NCBI GenBank assembly: GCA_946902875.1
Contig: OX336351.1
Span: 558,001-622,000, forward strand
Length of the DNA stretch: 64,000 nucleotides
Direction: 5' to 3'
Source: Nematopogon swammerdamellus
Lineage: Eukaryota; Arthropoda; Insecta; Lepidoptera; Adelidae
Every line of letters begins with the position of its first letter. Position 1 is the stretch's first letter. The notes under the pieces were generated by a model. That model was not told the origin of the DNA. It ran no database searches and saw nothing but the letters and a program-made list of their open reading frames with translations. Positions 1-9,684 of this stretch are shown in pieces. The position numbers and the translations under genes are program-made.

Positions 1-57
1 GGAAGAGCTCCAGGTTGGACGGGGGCTTGTGTTCCGGCGAGCCGGAGTGCGACCCAC
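1..57 (-). CDS. EndoA: Possible next EndoA linker exon, cut by the window edge
   Basis: Reading from 57 down to 1 in the phase left by exon 8 gives GGSHSGSPEHKPPSNLELF, open to the window edge and similar in composition to the linker. The only boundary available is GAAG|GT, with no pyrimidine tract before it, so the splice site is poor. The SH3 domain expected at the end of endophilin is not found anywhere in bases 1-2,864 and should lie further left. Confidence 0.3.
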   Translation of the reverse strand, partial: MGRTPARRNTSPRPTWSSS

Positions 58-2864
58 CTTCAACCCACAACCCCACAAGCGTCACAACTTCCCCTCTCTC
101 TAACCTCTACTTTCTCTAATCTCTGTACGGGGTGTAAAAACATATCTGTGGGATTTTAAAGAGCAGTTGTCGAGTGCATTTGGGCCAGATTTGCATCACA
201 TTTACTCCGCAGTGATCATCCTGTTTCTGTTTCACCTCCACTTTGACGCTTCGCAACAGAGGCGTTTGCAAGGATCTGTTTTGTTTTGAGATATTTTTAA
301 TGAAAAAAAAAATCACAGTAGAGATAATTTTTATAAAAAAATATTTAATACTAAGTAAATCACTTCAGAATAACCTAGGTAGAATCCCTCAGTTTACACC
401 CCGTATAGTTCGATTCAGATAAGGTTTGGTTTAAAAATATTTTACCCAAATTCTACACGAGAACGTATTCTCAGTACGTAGCAGAATAAACCTGTGTTCC
501 TGTACTTATGTGTTAAGAATGTTTAAACATTTGCCAATTCTGATGACATTCATCCGCTGTCAATATGGAAAAGGTGACGGGGCAAGAACGCACGGCTATA
601 GACACAAATAAACACAACAGCAAGTCGCACGCCATAGACAACAGTGGTCCACAATAACGAGAAGATCTGAAGATCTAATAGAGAGACAGAATATTGAACA
701 ACAACAAGATGATTCAAGTTGGAGAGGAGACTCACACCGAACATCAACAGCAATATTTTTAAACAAACGTGGCGGGCGCGAGCTTCGCTCCCGTTTTATT
801 TATAAGTGGTGTTTTTTCAATGACCCGCACCGCTATAGGGATGGTTCTGTACCTCAAATTGAATGAAAAATAAAAGAAGCAAAATACGAATAACTAATTG
901 CACCATTTCCATAATTTTTTTTTATATTTCTTACCACCGAATGAGAATGGGGACGGTGAAATGATTTTGGAACTTTGCCTCCGCTTATTCACTGCTAAGG
1001 TTGTTCAGTTTGAATTATAGAAACCCTAAAGCGGTGCTAAAAATCTGAGTGGAACTAGATGACTTTGCAGTTATTAGAACAAACATTTTAAAATGTCTTT
1101 CAACGCTTGGCAAAAGTTTAAAACATTTTTAATACACTGCAAGTATGATTTTTGTAGATTGACATTATCGGACGAGTACATTGACGGATCAGAAACGCGC
1201 AAGATTGGACTGAAGACGACCGCGACACTCAGCTGTACATACGGCGTACCATTATCAAAATGTGTAGTTGTATTCTGGATTTAATGCACGCAATATGGCG
1301 ACTATCAACCCACGCTAAAGCTGACTCCAAACATTACCCAAACAAGGCTAATATTTGATCTGTACAAATCTCTCGCTTAAACTGAGCAATTAAAGGAACA
1401 TTTGTGTGAGTGTTGCGATCATCTCAAGTGTCGCGGTTGACAGTGGGGGAAGGATTACAGACCATGGGAGAAGGATTGCCGCTTATGGGAAGAGGATTAT
1501 TGCCTATGGGAGGCGGATTGCCGACTACGGGAACGGTAACCTGAGCAGACGACCGCCGCTGTTCCACCGCCGCGCGCCGCACGCCGCCACATCACTTACT
1601 GCCACTCTGTCGACGGCATTGCCGGCCCGGTGGGGTTAGTAATTTGTCTAAACACGAATATCAGGCCGTGTTGGGTTCATCTTTATCTGAAGCTGAACTG
1701 ATTTTTGTTCCGTTTAACTGAAAATTTTATATTTTTTATTATTTCATCAGTTTTCTTTCTCTTCATGCAGTTCACTACATTCAGTATATATTACAAATAA
1801 AGTTGTACAACAAAATTGGTTCAATGTCAGCATAGAAGGGCTGACGGTTTTGCGTTTATGATTAGATCACAATTTCCCTTCATTTCAGCTTCGTGATTAA
1901 ATGTTATCATATCACAGTTTGATATTATCTGAAAGTGTTATTTAAATGAAAAATTAGTTTTTTTTTGTGCATTTGATATGCTACTTTTGTGCAAAGGTTA
2001 CTATATTCTTACCTATCTTTTACAGAGGTGCGAAAGGCGGGTATATTGCATAGTGCAATTTCCGCCAGTGCAAAAAAAAGATCACGTAGAAAAATCTAAA
2101 TTTCCTCCACCAGTGACACACTTCCCGCATCCCTAGACTACCAAATACCAAAACAACAAAAACAAAACCAATCTTCACCACCAAAGTGCCTGCCAAGTGT
2201 GAACCCACTACCACAAAAAAGCGGATAAAACAGTAAGAAGCGGTGAATGATAAAATGAAAAAATTGTAAAAAAGGTAACAAATAATATGGGAAGTGGGAA
2301 AAATGGTTGTCTGCAGATAAGAGCGAACAGCAAACAGTGAGGGGGCCCTCCCACCCCCAGAAGCATCCGTTGAATTGAGCTTCATAATGTTGACTTTAGA
2401 AGAATATTTTCTTTGGAAGGAGACATGTATGCACGACGCTGGGTCATTGTAAGATCCGGTTTATTATAATGAACCTACATTCACTATAAAAACCTAGATT
2501 ATCGCATAATATTCAATTTCATTTTGAAAATGTTACTGGTCAATATTATGTGTATTATCAAAAAAACTCTAGTGTCTGTCAGGGTTCTTGCAAATTGAGA
2601 CAGTTTATAAACCTGGGTTTATGAGGATGCAAAATCAATGTATGTGTAACCATTTCATCGTGAATCAAATCAAGCCCTTTAAGCCGAGCTGCAGGCTGTG
2701 GTGGACAGACAGACAGACATACACCTGACCGCTTTAGACCAGCGCTGTTTAGCTCACCTTCCAAAAAGCCTAAAAATCGCCCCCGTAAAAAAGTAACCAG
2801 GTGTCGCCGCTCGATCCGCAGACAACAATAGGAGGGGTGATGCAAATTATAAACCAAAAGTCAC
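58..2864 (-). other. EndoA intron 8 (or 3' intron)
   Basis: AT-rich sequence without a recognised gene. The only structure I see is a short degenerate tandem repeat at about 1,444-1,540 (a GGATTGCC...TATGGGA motif repeated at about 27-bp spacing), which creates a small open frame on the plus strand. No SH3-coding segment is visible on the minus strand. Confidence 0.5.
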
Positions 2865-3280
2865 CTTTCCAAGGGTCCCACGCTCCGTTGGAGTTGGCTA
2901 TACTGCGCGGCGCAGGCGCTGGCGAGGGCTTGGGCCTCGCCGACGGAGGCGGCATTATCCACTGGTGCTGGCCCGACCTATTTACAGCGTGTCGGCTATT
3001 TACACTGGCGGCGGTGGCGGTGGCGGGTGCGGGGGGCGCGGCGGTAGGTTGAGGTTGCTCCCACATGGAGAAGGGGTCGTGTGCGCGCGTGCTTAGGTTA
3101 CCGCTCGAGTTGGAGTGGCGGAGGCCGGCGGCGGGGGTTGGTCGGTTGGGGCGCGTCAGGTTCGAGGTGGAGCCGTAGCCCGTCCTACCGTTGTTGAGGT
3201 CGCCCACGCCCTCGATGTTGAGGTCCGCGAGCGTCTTCGGCACGAACTCCAGCTTCGGACGGTTGGCCGCCTCCTCTTTC
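2865..3280 (-). CDS. EndoA: Endophilin A, coding exon 8 (variable linker)
   Basis: The 416 nt encode residues 246-384 plus one base. It opens with RPKLEFVPKTLADLNIEG, the conserved insect motif right after the BAR domain, and then becomes low-complexity: Gly/Asn/Ser/Thr, then a Pro/Ala/Thr-rich stretch and PPPSARPKPSPAPAPR, which could bind SH3 domains. The acceptor is TGCGGCAG and the donor AAAG|GTGACT. Drosophila endophilin A totals about 369 residues including its SH3 domain, so this linker is unusually long. It may be an isoform-specific exon. Confidence 0.85.
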
Positions 3281-3895
3281 CTGCCGCACGCACACACATT
3301 ATATAATCTTACTAGCTACGACGTAAGCCGAGAGAGCAAACATTCCTTCGTCAGACAGTCAGCAGGTTGAAATGAATCTGCAGCAAGATTATGAGTAGTT
3401 TGAACACTTCACTTTGTTCAATGATTCCATCCAACGAAATGATTATATGGCAATTTTGGTACGCAAATGGCCCACTAGAGACGCTACATTTATTCTCTCA
3501 TACAATTATATTTTTCAAACGAGCTTGCGAACTTAAGAGTCCGTAATACCTCAGCTTTAATTATAATTTCACATCCATTTCTCCGCGCCGTTTCAATATC
3601 CACCCCGCTTACACACCGCTATTGTCGGAGGGGTATTACGGGTTTAGGTTTTTTTACCAAGGTTTTTACACTGAATGAAGAGTCGGTTGAAACGGCTATG
3701 TAAGTAGTTTATGTTTACCGTTCAGTTCAGTATAGACGGCACGACTAAAGGGAAGCACTGACATGACACCTAGTTCACCGAGGTGTTATGGGTTGTATGT
3801 TCTATGTGATGTAGCAGACTGCATCAGATTCGATACAAAAATAAATAAAGATATACTTAATAATATTATGTATTGAGATTATACTTAGTACTGAC

Positions 3896-3999
3896 TTCTC
3901 CATGAGGTCGGACACGAGGACCTTGAGTATCTCGGTGCACTGCTGGTGGTACTCGAGCAGGCCCTCCGCGAAGAACGCCATCTGCGCCACTTGCTCTAC
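3896..3999 (-). CDS. EndoA: Endophilin A, coding exon 7 (end of BAR domain)
   Basis: The 104 nt encode residues 212-245 plus two bases: VEQVAQMAFFAEGLLEYHQQ and then CTEILKVLVSDLME, the end of BAR helix 3. The acceptor is GGGCAG. I place the donor at GAA|GTCAGT because its phase makes AAG (Lys) with the first base of exon 8, giving MEKKEEAANRPKLEFVPK, which fits the family. The surrounding frame runs on into intron sequence. Confidence 0.9.
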
Positions 4000-4070
4000 C
4001 TGCCCGCCCGCATTGTAACACTTTAGTGCCGTCTCTGTCTGACACGCTATTACACGCACCGAAGCGATGT

Positions 4071-4312
4071 GACTCCCCCTTCTTATATTACTAGGTGGTA
4101 GGGTTTAACCCACCCGGGTTGCTACCACCGCACTGAATGAAAGGTCGGTAGAAACGGCTATGCAAATAGTTTGTGTTTTCCGTCCAGTTCAGTGTAGCCG
4201 GCGTGATCGAAGGGAAGCACTGACGCGGCGCCAAGTTCACCCGATGTAATGGGCTGACATCATGGATGTTGCAGGTGATGTAGCCAACCGTGTCAGTTTC
4301 CATAAAAAAAAA
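4071..4312 (+). repeat. SINE body (5S-type family), headless copy
   Basis: The copy begins GACTCCCCCTTCTTATATTA and continues with the body shared by the full copies: AGGTGGTAGGGTTTAACCC, CACCGCACTGAATGA, CAGTTCAGTGTAGCCGGC, GTGTCAGTTTCCAT, and an A-rich tail. The 5S-like head is absent. It lies in EndoA intron 6 on the strand opposite to the gene. Confidence 0.85.
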
Positions 4313-4619
4313 CCCGAGTCGGACGTCACACCCGGCGGCGTTTGCAATCGGTCAACGAACGCCTACGGCCAATCTTTAGCCACCTGCAAGTAGGTGGAAC
4401 GGAGCCACATTTCGCATTTCCCATTAGAAAAAAAAGCCTCAGAAAGTGTTTCGTCCCTCGCTCCGGGAGACATCGTCAGGACTCGCGGAACTGCGAGGAC
4501 CCGGATGACACCCGATATGTCGTCATAGTAAAAGGAGACGTGTAGGGTAACTGGAGCACATTTTTAAAATAACTACCTACGCGGCGACGAGCCACCAGGG
4601 CTGTCACAACTTGCAACAC

Positions 4620-4727
4620 TAGAAAGAGACAGAAATAGAAAGAGAGAGAAATATAGAAAAAGAGAGAAAGAAAGATAGAAAGAGAGAGAGAAAGACAGAA
4701 AAAGAGAGAGAGAAAGATAGAAATAGG

Positions 4728-4772
<45 letters not shown>
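4620..4772. repeat. (GA)n microsatellite with degenerate flanks
   Basis: A stretch of AGAAAGAGAGA variants passes into a pure GA run near 4,735-4,770. It is simple sequence inside EndoA intron 6. The Ser/Leu-rich frame on the other strand is an artefact of the repeat. Confidence 0.95.
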
Positions 4773-4773
<1 letters not shown>

Positions 4774-4922
4774 AGTCAATCGTGTGAGTTTCAATTTAAA
4801 CGAGTGTGGGGCGGCCAATCTCTGAGAAGCGAGGTAAGTGAGAATGTAAGTATTGGTTGTGTACGGACAGCGTGCGCTGGCGCGCGCTTGTGTGAAGATA
4901 GTCGACTAGTCTGTTAAACTAT

Positions 4923-4985
4923 GACGTCGTCCAGTCAGCTGATGTCAACTGTTGATGTCAGAGTTGACATCTGACTGGACGACGT
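4923..4985. repeat. Short inverted repeat (hairpin)
   Basis: The left arm reads ACGTCGTCCAGTCAGCTGAT and continues TGTCAAC; a near-perfect reverse complement ends at 4,985, with a 13-nt loop. It is a possible remnant of a fold-back MITE. Confidence 0.7.
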
Positions 4986-5160
4986 GTCGGGTGTCCTCCA
5001 GGTCGTCGTAGTACCGCGAGTCCTGCCTGAAGATGACGCCAGAGCAGACCCCAGAACGATGACCCAGAAACGTCGACGAATGTGACCCGCTTTCAGTCAT
5101 TCGGTCTAACTTTATGGCATTGCAGAGCAGGCGTACAGCTGACGTCAAGTGTTATATATC

Positions 5161-5540
5161 GTCAGCCTCGGTAGCTCGGTCGATAGCAGTAGTGCGGTCG
5201 GTCGACTGTTGTTTTGTTAAGCACACCTGGGCACAGCGGTCAGTACGTGGTGGATGGGTGACCGCGGTTCGGATTCCGCGTAAAACTGTAGGTCCCTTCC
5301 CGTCTTACCTTACTAGGTGGTAGGGTTTATCTCGCCCGTGTTGATACCACCGCACTGAATGAAACGTCTGCCGTAACGACTATTTAAATAGTTCGTGTTT
5401 TCCGTCCAGTTCAGTGTAGCCGGCAAGAACGAAGGGAAGCACTGACATGACACCTAGTCATTCACCGAGGTGTTATGGGCTGACATCTCGGATGTTGTAG
5501 GTGATAATGTAGCCGACCGCGTCAAATTCCATAAAAAAAA
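5161..5540 (+). repeat. SINE with 5S-rRNA-like head, full-length copy
   Basis: The head begins GTCAGCCTCGGTAGCTC and includes GTTAAGCACACCTGGGC and GGATGGGTGACCGC, which resemble the internal promoter region of 5S rRNA. The body follows (CTGTAGGTCCCTTCC, GGTGGTAGGGTTTA, CAGTTCAGTGTAGCCGGC) and it ends CCAT plus an A tail. The 5S part is degenerate (an extra GTGG near the C box). Confidence 0.85.
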
Positions 5541-5689
5541 TGTACCAACTTCATACATACTAAAAGCTGTATCTCGACAAACGAGGTAAGCAGAGTAAAC
5601 GGTATTGTGCTGCTTGGCTCTTGTAAATTACAGAACAATACCGAACATCCTCGTTTAGCAAAGTATTCTGAAAAGATCAAGTAGCAAGT

Positions 5690-5850
5690 AAGACACGAAG
5701 ACCCACCTGCTGCATGACTCGATGGAAGGACCGCGCCAAGGTGAGAGGTGGCTAGCCTATCGCCCTTTAGCACGGCATATTGCCAATACCTTAGTGGCCT
5801 TTTACGACATGCACGGGGAGAGATGCAGTGGGGCTATTCTTTTTAAGTAT
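5690..5850 (+). repeat. Dispersed repeat R1, copy 1
   Basis: It starts AAGTAAGACACGAAGACCCA, contains CGCCCTTTAGCACGGCAT and CCTTTTACGACATGCACGG, and ends AGATGCAGTGGGGCT. Other copies are at 26,985-27,075, 32,195-32,325, 38,715-38,786 (minus) and 55,880-56,010 (minus). Its class is not recognised; it is probably a SINE or a LINE 3' end. Confidence 0.75.
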
Positions 5851-5902
5851 ATAATTCATCTTAACACATAATGATAAAGAGTTTCTATTCTATTCTAAAA
5901 AT

Positions 5903-5974
5903 TATGATGATGACGAATGAAAGATGGCGTTGTCATGGGTTTGACAACGCCATCTATCATTCGTCATCATCATT
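5903..5974. repeat. 32-bp-arm hairpin
   Basis: ATGATGATGACGAATGAAAG and the following bases are repeated in reverse complement after a 6-nt loop (TGGGTT), with one mismatch over about 32 bp. A nearly unspaced inverted repeat like this is a recent fold-back. Confidence 0.85.
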
Positions 5975-6699
5975 TGACAAGCATTTAACACATTAAACTG
6001 CATGTATTTTAAAATGTTATTATCTGTCGACGACTAATAAAATACTTTTTTTTATTTATTATGTACATACTATTATAAAAATTAAAAAAATTTGTAATTA
6101 AGAGTTTAGAAATGATGACACTTTAGCGCTATATTAAGATCATTGGCTTGCTAAATTATGACAATAATTTTATTATATACAGATTGAGTTAAACAAGACA
6201 TAATATAATTATGTACATAACAGAGGGAAGAAGTAAGGTGGAGTGTTTTCATTTTACGAAGGCACGCGGGGTACGAGGTAGGAAGTGGTGCGAGAGGCGA
6301 CCGCGCGGAGCGTAGAGAACGAACGCCGCTAGCTGAAAGCTGAAGCAAGTCGATTTTGAGTTAAGTATACAGAAATATCGAGTAAATCGAGCTCCATCCA
6401 AGAAAACAGTGGGTTTCCAGAAAAAAAAATGTTTTTATCCCCCTTATAACGATAACTCAAAGTTGAATGTTAGGTTTTCATAATGCAACACAGGGTTAAT
6501 GGTAACTTCTAAAAAAAAAATTGTAAAAAAAATTAAGCAACACTGAGTTAGTTATACAATTTCAAAAACAACACCTTATCGCATTACAAGAAATTGCTAA
6601 AAGTTAAAAGCAACACTGAGTTATTTATGCAATTTCAAACTTAACCCACAGTTGCTCATAACCCACTGTTGCATTAGAAAAATAACTTCCGTCCTTCGG

Positions 6700-7860
6700 C
6701 ATTCCACCCAAACTCTGCACCTGGATCGCCAGCTTTTTGGCGGGTCGTTCCATCTTCGTTACCATCGATGGCTCGAAATCGGAAGACTTTCCAATTAACG
6801 CTGGTGTTCCGCAGGGCTCTGTGCTGTCGCTACGCTTTTCTTAATCTTTATAAACGATCTACTGTCCTTGGGCATGATACACAGCTATGCAGACGACAGC
6901 ACGGAGCACGAGGGCTATGTTAAGGACTGGAAGAGTAGAGATTCGCGGCACAGGGAGGCACAACGCTCAGTTGTTGATAAGGTCGATAACGTTCTCGGAA
7001 AAGTAGCTATATGGGGCCAGGAGAACCTTGTCGCCTTCAACGTTAGCAAGACTCAGTGCTGCGCATTATCTGCTAAGGTCGATCCCTTTCCTTTCCAAGC
7101 TAGTTTCCAAGGCAGCGTAGTACCTGTCTCGGAACACCTGGACCTCCTGGGCACCACTATTTCCAAAGACGTGGGTTTCCGGCAACTAATCGAGTCTAAG
7201 GCCAAAACTGCATCCAGAAAATTGGGAATACTTTTCCGCAATCGGCGGTTCTTCTCACCGGCACAACTATTCCTGTTGTACAAAACACAGATTAGGCCGG
7301 TGATGGAGTACTGCAGTCACATCTGGGAGGGTAGTCCCCATTATCTGTTAGCATCCTTGGACTCGATACAGCGCCGAGTCATCCGTCTTGTTGGTGACCC
7401 GAAACTTACAGATGGTCTGGAGTCCCTGAGTCACAGACGATTTGTGGGTTCGCTTAGTCTGTTTTACAGATACTATCACGGACGCTGCTCTGCAGAACTA
7501 GCATCCATTATTCCCTGCCACCCGTCCTATCTCAGCATGACTCGTCGCAGAGAGACTCAGCACCCTTTTGTTGTTGACATTGGGCTTTTGAGAACCCATC
7601 GGTTTTCTAAATCGTTTCTTTGTCGCACCGCTAGAGTGTGGAACTGTCTTCCGGCGAGTGTATTTCCTGAATCCTTTAACCTGGGTGTCTTCAAGCGTCG
7701 TATTAACGGGCTAGACAGCCTAGCAACAGTCCGCAAATCTGCTGGCATGGCACCTAACTGAGCGTGGTTTCGCGAGGAGAGGTGATTTTGGCTCTGTCGA
7801 CTGCACCATTGGTCCCTCGGCACAGCCAACCATGCTGGTTTACATAAAAAAAAAACTGTA
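6700..7860 (+). mobile_element. Non-LTR retrotransposon 3' fragment (Jockey/CR1-like)
   Basis: The longest frame, 6,868-7,761, covers the end of a reverse transcriptase. SYADDS is the catalytic YADD motif. Downstream follow FNVSKTQ, LDLLGTTISKD, PVMEYCSHIWEGS, LDSIQRRVIRLVGDP and a C-terminal RTARVWNCLPASVFPESFNL typical of lepidopteran LINEs. Upstream, in another frame, GVPQGSVLS and FINDLL are visible, so a small indel at about 6,832-6,842 breaks the RT. The 5' part is missing and the copy ends in an A tail at about 7,847-7,856. It lies in EndoA intron 6 in the opposite orientation. Confidence 0.9.
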
Positions 7861-8211
7861 TCGCCCATCCCAACGTCAAACTGTCAAGTCACTGGTTTAG
7901 TGCAACAGTGGGTTATTTCCGATTTTATCAGATTTTCATAAAATTAACCATGAAAATGAAGATTTATATTTTTCAAAACCATTAAATACAAAAATAAGCC
8001 TTTTATCTATTAACAATCGTGATTCTAATTTAAAATAAAAAAATATAATAAAGTTAGAACTTAACATTTGGTTAAGAAAACTAAAAATGTGTATCTCAAA
8101 ACTACCTTTTTTAAGATAGCCCACTATCGCTTTCAGCTAGCGACGTCTCCGCGTCGCTCCGTCGAACCGAGTCCTTCCCTACTGAGCTCACACCACTTCC
8201 TATGTCATACC

Positions 8212-9505
8212 CAGTGGCGGCTGGTGACCTATGGGACTGGGTGTGCGCTAGCTACTTAGTACTATACCCAAACGTGAATCTAATGGATACCGCGGTCTTG
8301 ACTTATTTGCAAAAATTATGTACCCACCCAGCGTCCTAATTGCTCGAAGAACCAAAGCGACACTTCACTGCGCGCGCAGTGGCCACGAGCGAGCCGCGCC
8401 TCGCGCGCACCCGCGCGCGAGGCGTGCCCGGCGCGTCGCGCGCGCCCGCGCCCGCCCGGCCAGACAGCGTGCGGTACTGATATTATTGTTTGTGTCGCGT
8501 CGGTGTCGCGTCCTTGCCGCGCCGGGCAATGAAGAAAACTTCACAATGTACATGTTAACTGACGAAAAGTCGTTCAAACTGCTAAAAAACGGATTTGCAA
8601 AACATCCCGGCGCAGCAGCGCGGCGATTGTCGGTCGACCGACGCGTCACGCGACGACCGACGGGTCTCGCCCCGAACTGAGAAGGCGCGGCGCGCCAAAC
8701 AACGCCTGCCTAGCTCTTTGGGTGATTCCATTTTGTGACTTTAACTAAAATAGCGAAATATTTTCATAACGCATTAATGTTTGTCGTAACATTCGAATAT
8801 TTTATAAATTACCATTCGAATATGTATCAAATCGATATTCGAATAATTCAAATATTCAATTGCAAACTCGATCTGTTATATATTAGAAACAACCCATATT
8901 CCAAAAATGGACTCGCCTGTCGAGTCGTGCAACAGCGTACATACATGTAGGTACTTAGCGCTTGTGTGTATCTTCGACCCAGAGTTTGGATCGCCCCCGC
9001 CGCGCCCGCGCGCTCCCGCCCGCACGTGCACGCGGTCGGGTTCACGATCTCGGCTTACTTCGGCTCATCGTCGGCTGGCTCGGTCGCGACGTGTCGCACG
9101 CGCGTCTATCCACAATATACTGTCCTTCTTTTTCCGTCGTGTGTCACACGCAGAACGCAACCTTGTTCCACACATAATCGTATGAAGAGTGTTTTGTTTC
9201 ACGCGGCGGGGCAGCGGCGTTAGACATTTTCTCATAGTATCAATACAAGAGACGTTCGCGGTGTTTTCTAATGCACTCGGCGGCGGCGAGCTCGGCGGCG
9301 ATACGTAGTATGTAGTACGTATTACGTACAGCAAAATCGTGCCTTGTTGTCTAGGAAATAGGAACGAATTCAGTTTGATATTTTTACTTCGATCGGGAAT
9401 ATTCATGGAAATGTTTAATATTTTAATTTGTTTATTTCTTTCGGGTGAAGGCGCTGTTTTGTGGTAGTGCGGCGCACGAGTGCACTTAAGGGCCAGCCGC
9501 CACTG
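8212..9505. mobile_element. Non-autonomous hAT-type element with 8-bp target duplication
   Basis: Both ends are CAGTGGCGGCTGG in inverted orientation. They are flanked by a perfect 8-bp direct repeat GTCATACC at 8,204-8,211 and 9,506-9,513. CAGTGGCG-type ends plus an 8-bp duplication are the hallmarks of hAT transposons. No hAT transposase was recognised inside. The 1,294-bp interior has a very CpG-rich part (8,340-8,700 and 8,990-9,100) and an AT-rich TTCGAATATT cluster (8,785-8,860). Confidence 0.88.
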
Positions 9506-9583
9506 GTCATACCCCCCGTGCCTTCGTAAAATGAAAACACTGTACTAGGCGAGCATAGAAGTACGGAAGGTAAGAAGACTCAC

Positions 9584-9684
9584 ATCATTGTCGAGCAAGT
9601 TGAACATTCCGATCTGCGCGAGGTGCAGCGACTCGGCGAACTTCTCCTCCGCCTGCCGGATCTCGTCGTCTGTAATGTGAGATC
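9584..9684 (-). CDS. EndoA: Endophilin A, coding exon 6
   Basis: The 101 nt encode residues 178-211: GSHIT, then [15 protein letters not shown] and [12 protein letters not shown], the start of BAR helix 3. The GSHIT at the exon start is an extra few residues compared with Drosophila, where RRRQAK runs straight into DDEIR; it could mark use of an alternative acceptor. The donor is GTGAGT. A nested repeat composite begins only about 42 bp downstream of this donor, in the intron. Confidence 0.93.

Larger units (their letters stand above)
6242..9541. mobile_element. Composite element with long imperfect terminal inverted repeats
   Basis: The outermost 24 bp at 6,242-6,265 and 9,518-9,541 are perfect reverse complements (core TTTTCATTTTACGAAGGCAC). 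Inward of these, 6,266-6,345 and the rightward sequence 8,140-8,203 are similar in inverted orientation (GGAAGTGGTG, CTTTCAGCTAGCG). A LINE fragment (6,700-7,860) and a hAT-type element (8,212-9,505) are nested inside. The superfamily of the outer element is unknown and no clear target duplication was seen. Its right end is 42 bp from the donor of EndoA exon 6. Confidence 0.65.

Noticed and set aside
2020..2385. SH3-domain exon of EndoA in intron 8
   Set aside because: The frame shows none of the SH3 landmarks (ALYDF, WW, PxNY) and no splice sites fit.
4573..4818. Leu/Ser-rich membrane protein
   Set aside because: Translation of a GA microsatellite.
6868..7761. 297-residue frame as a host gene
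   Set aside because: YADD, the downstream LINE motifs and the A tail show it is the end of a non-LTR retrotransposon with a broken upstream RT.
8318..8680. 120-residue Arg/Ala-rich protein
   Set aside because: It lies in the CpG-rich interior of the hAT-type element, with opposing open frames and no motif.
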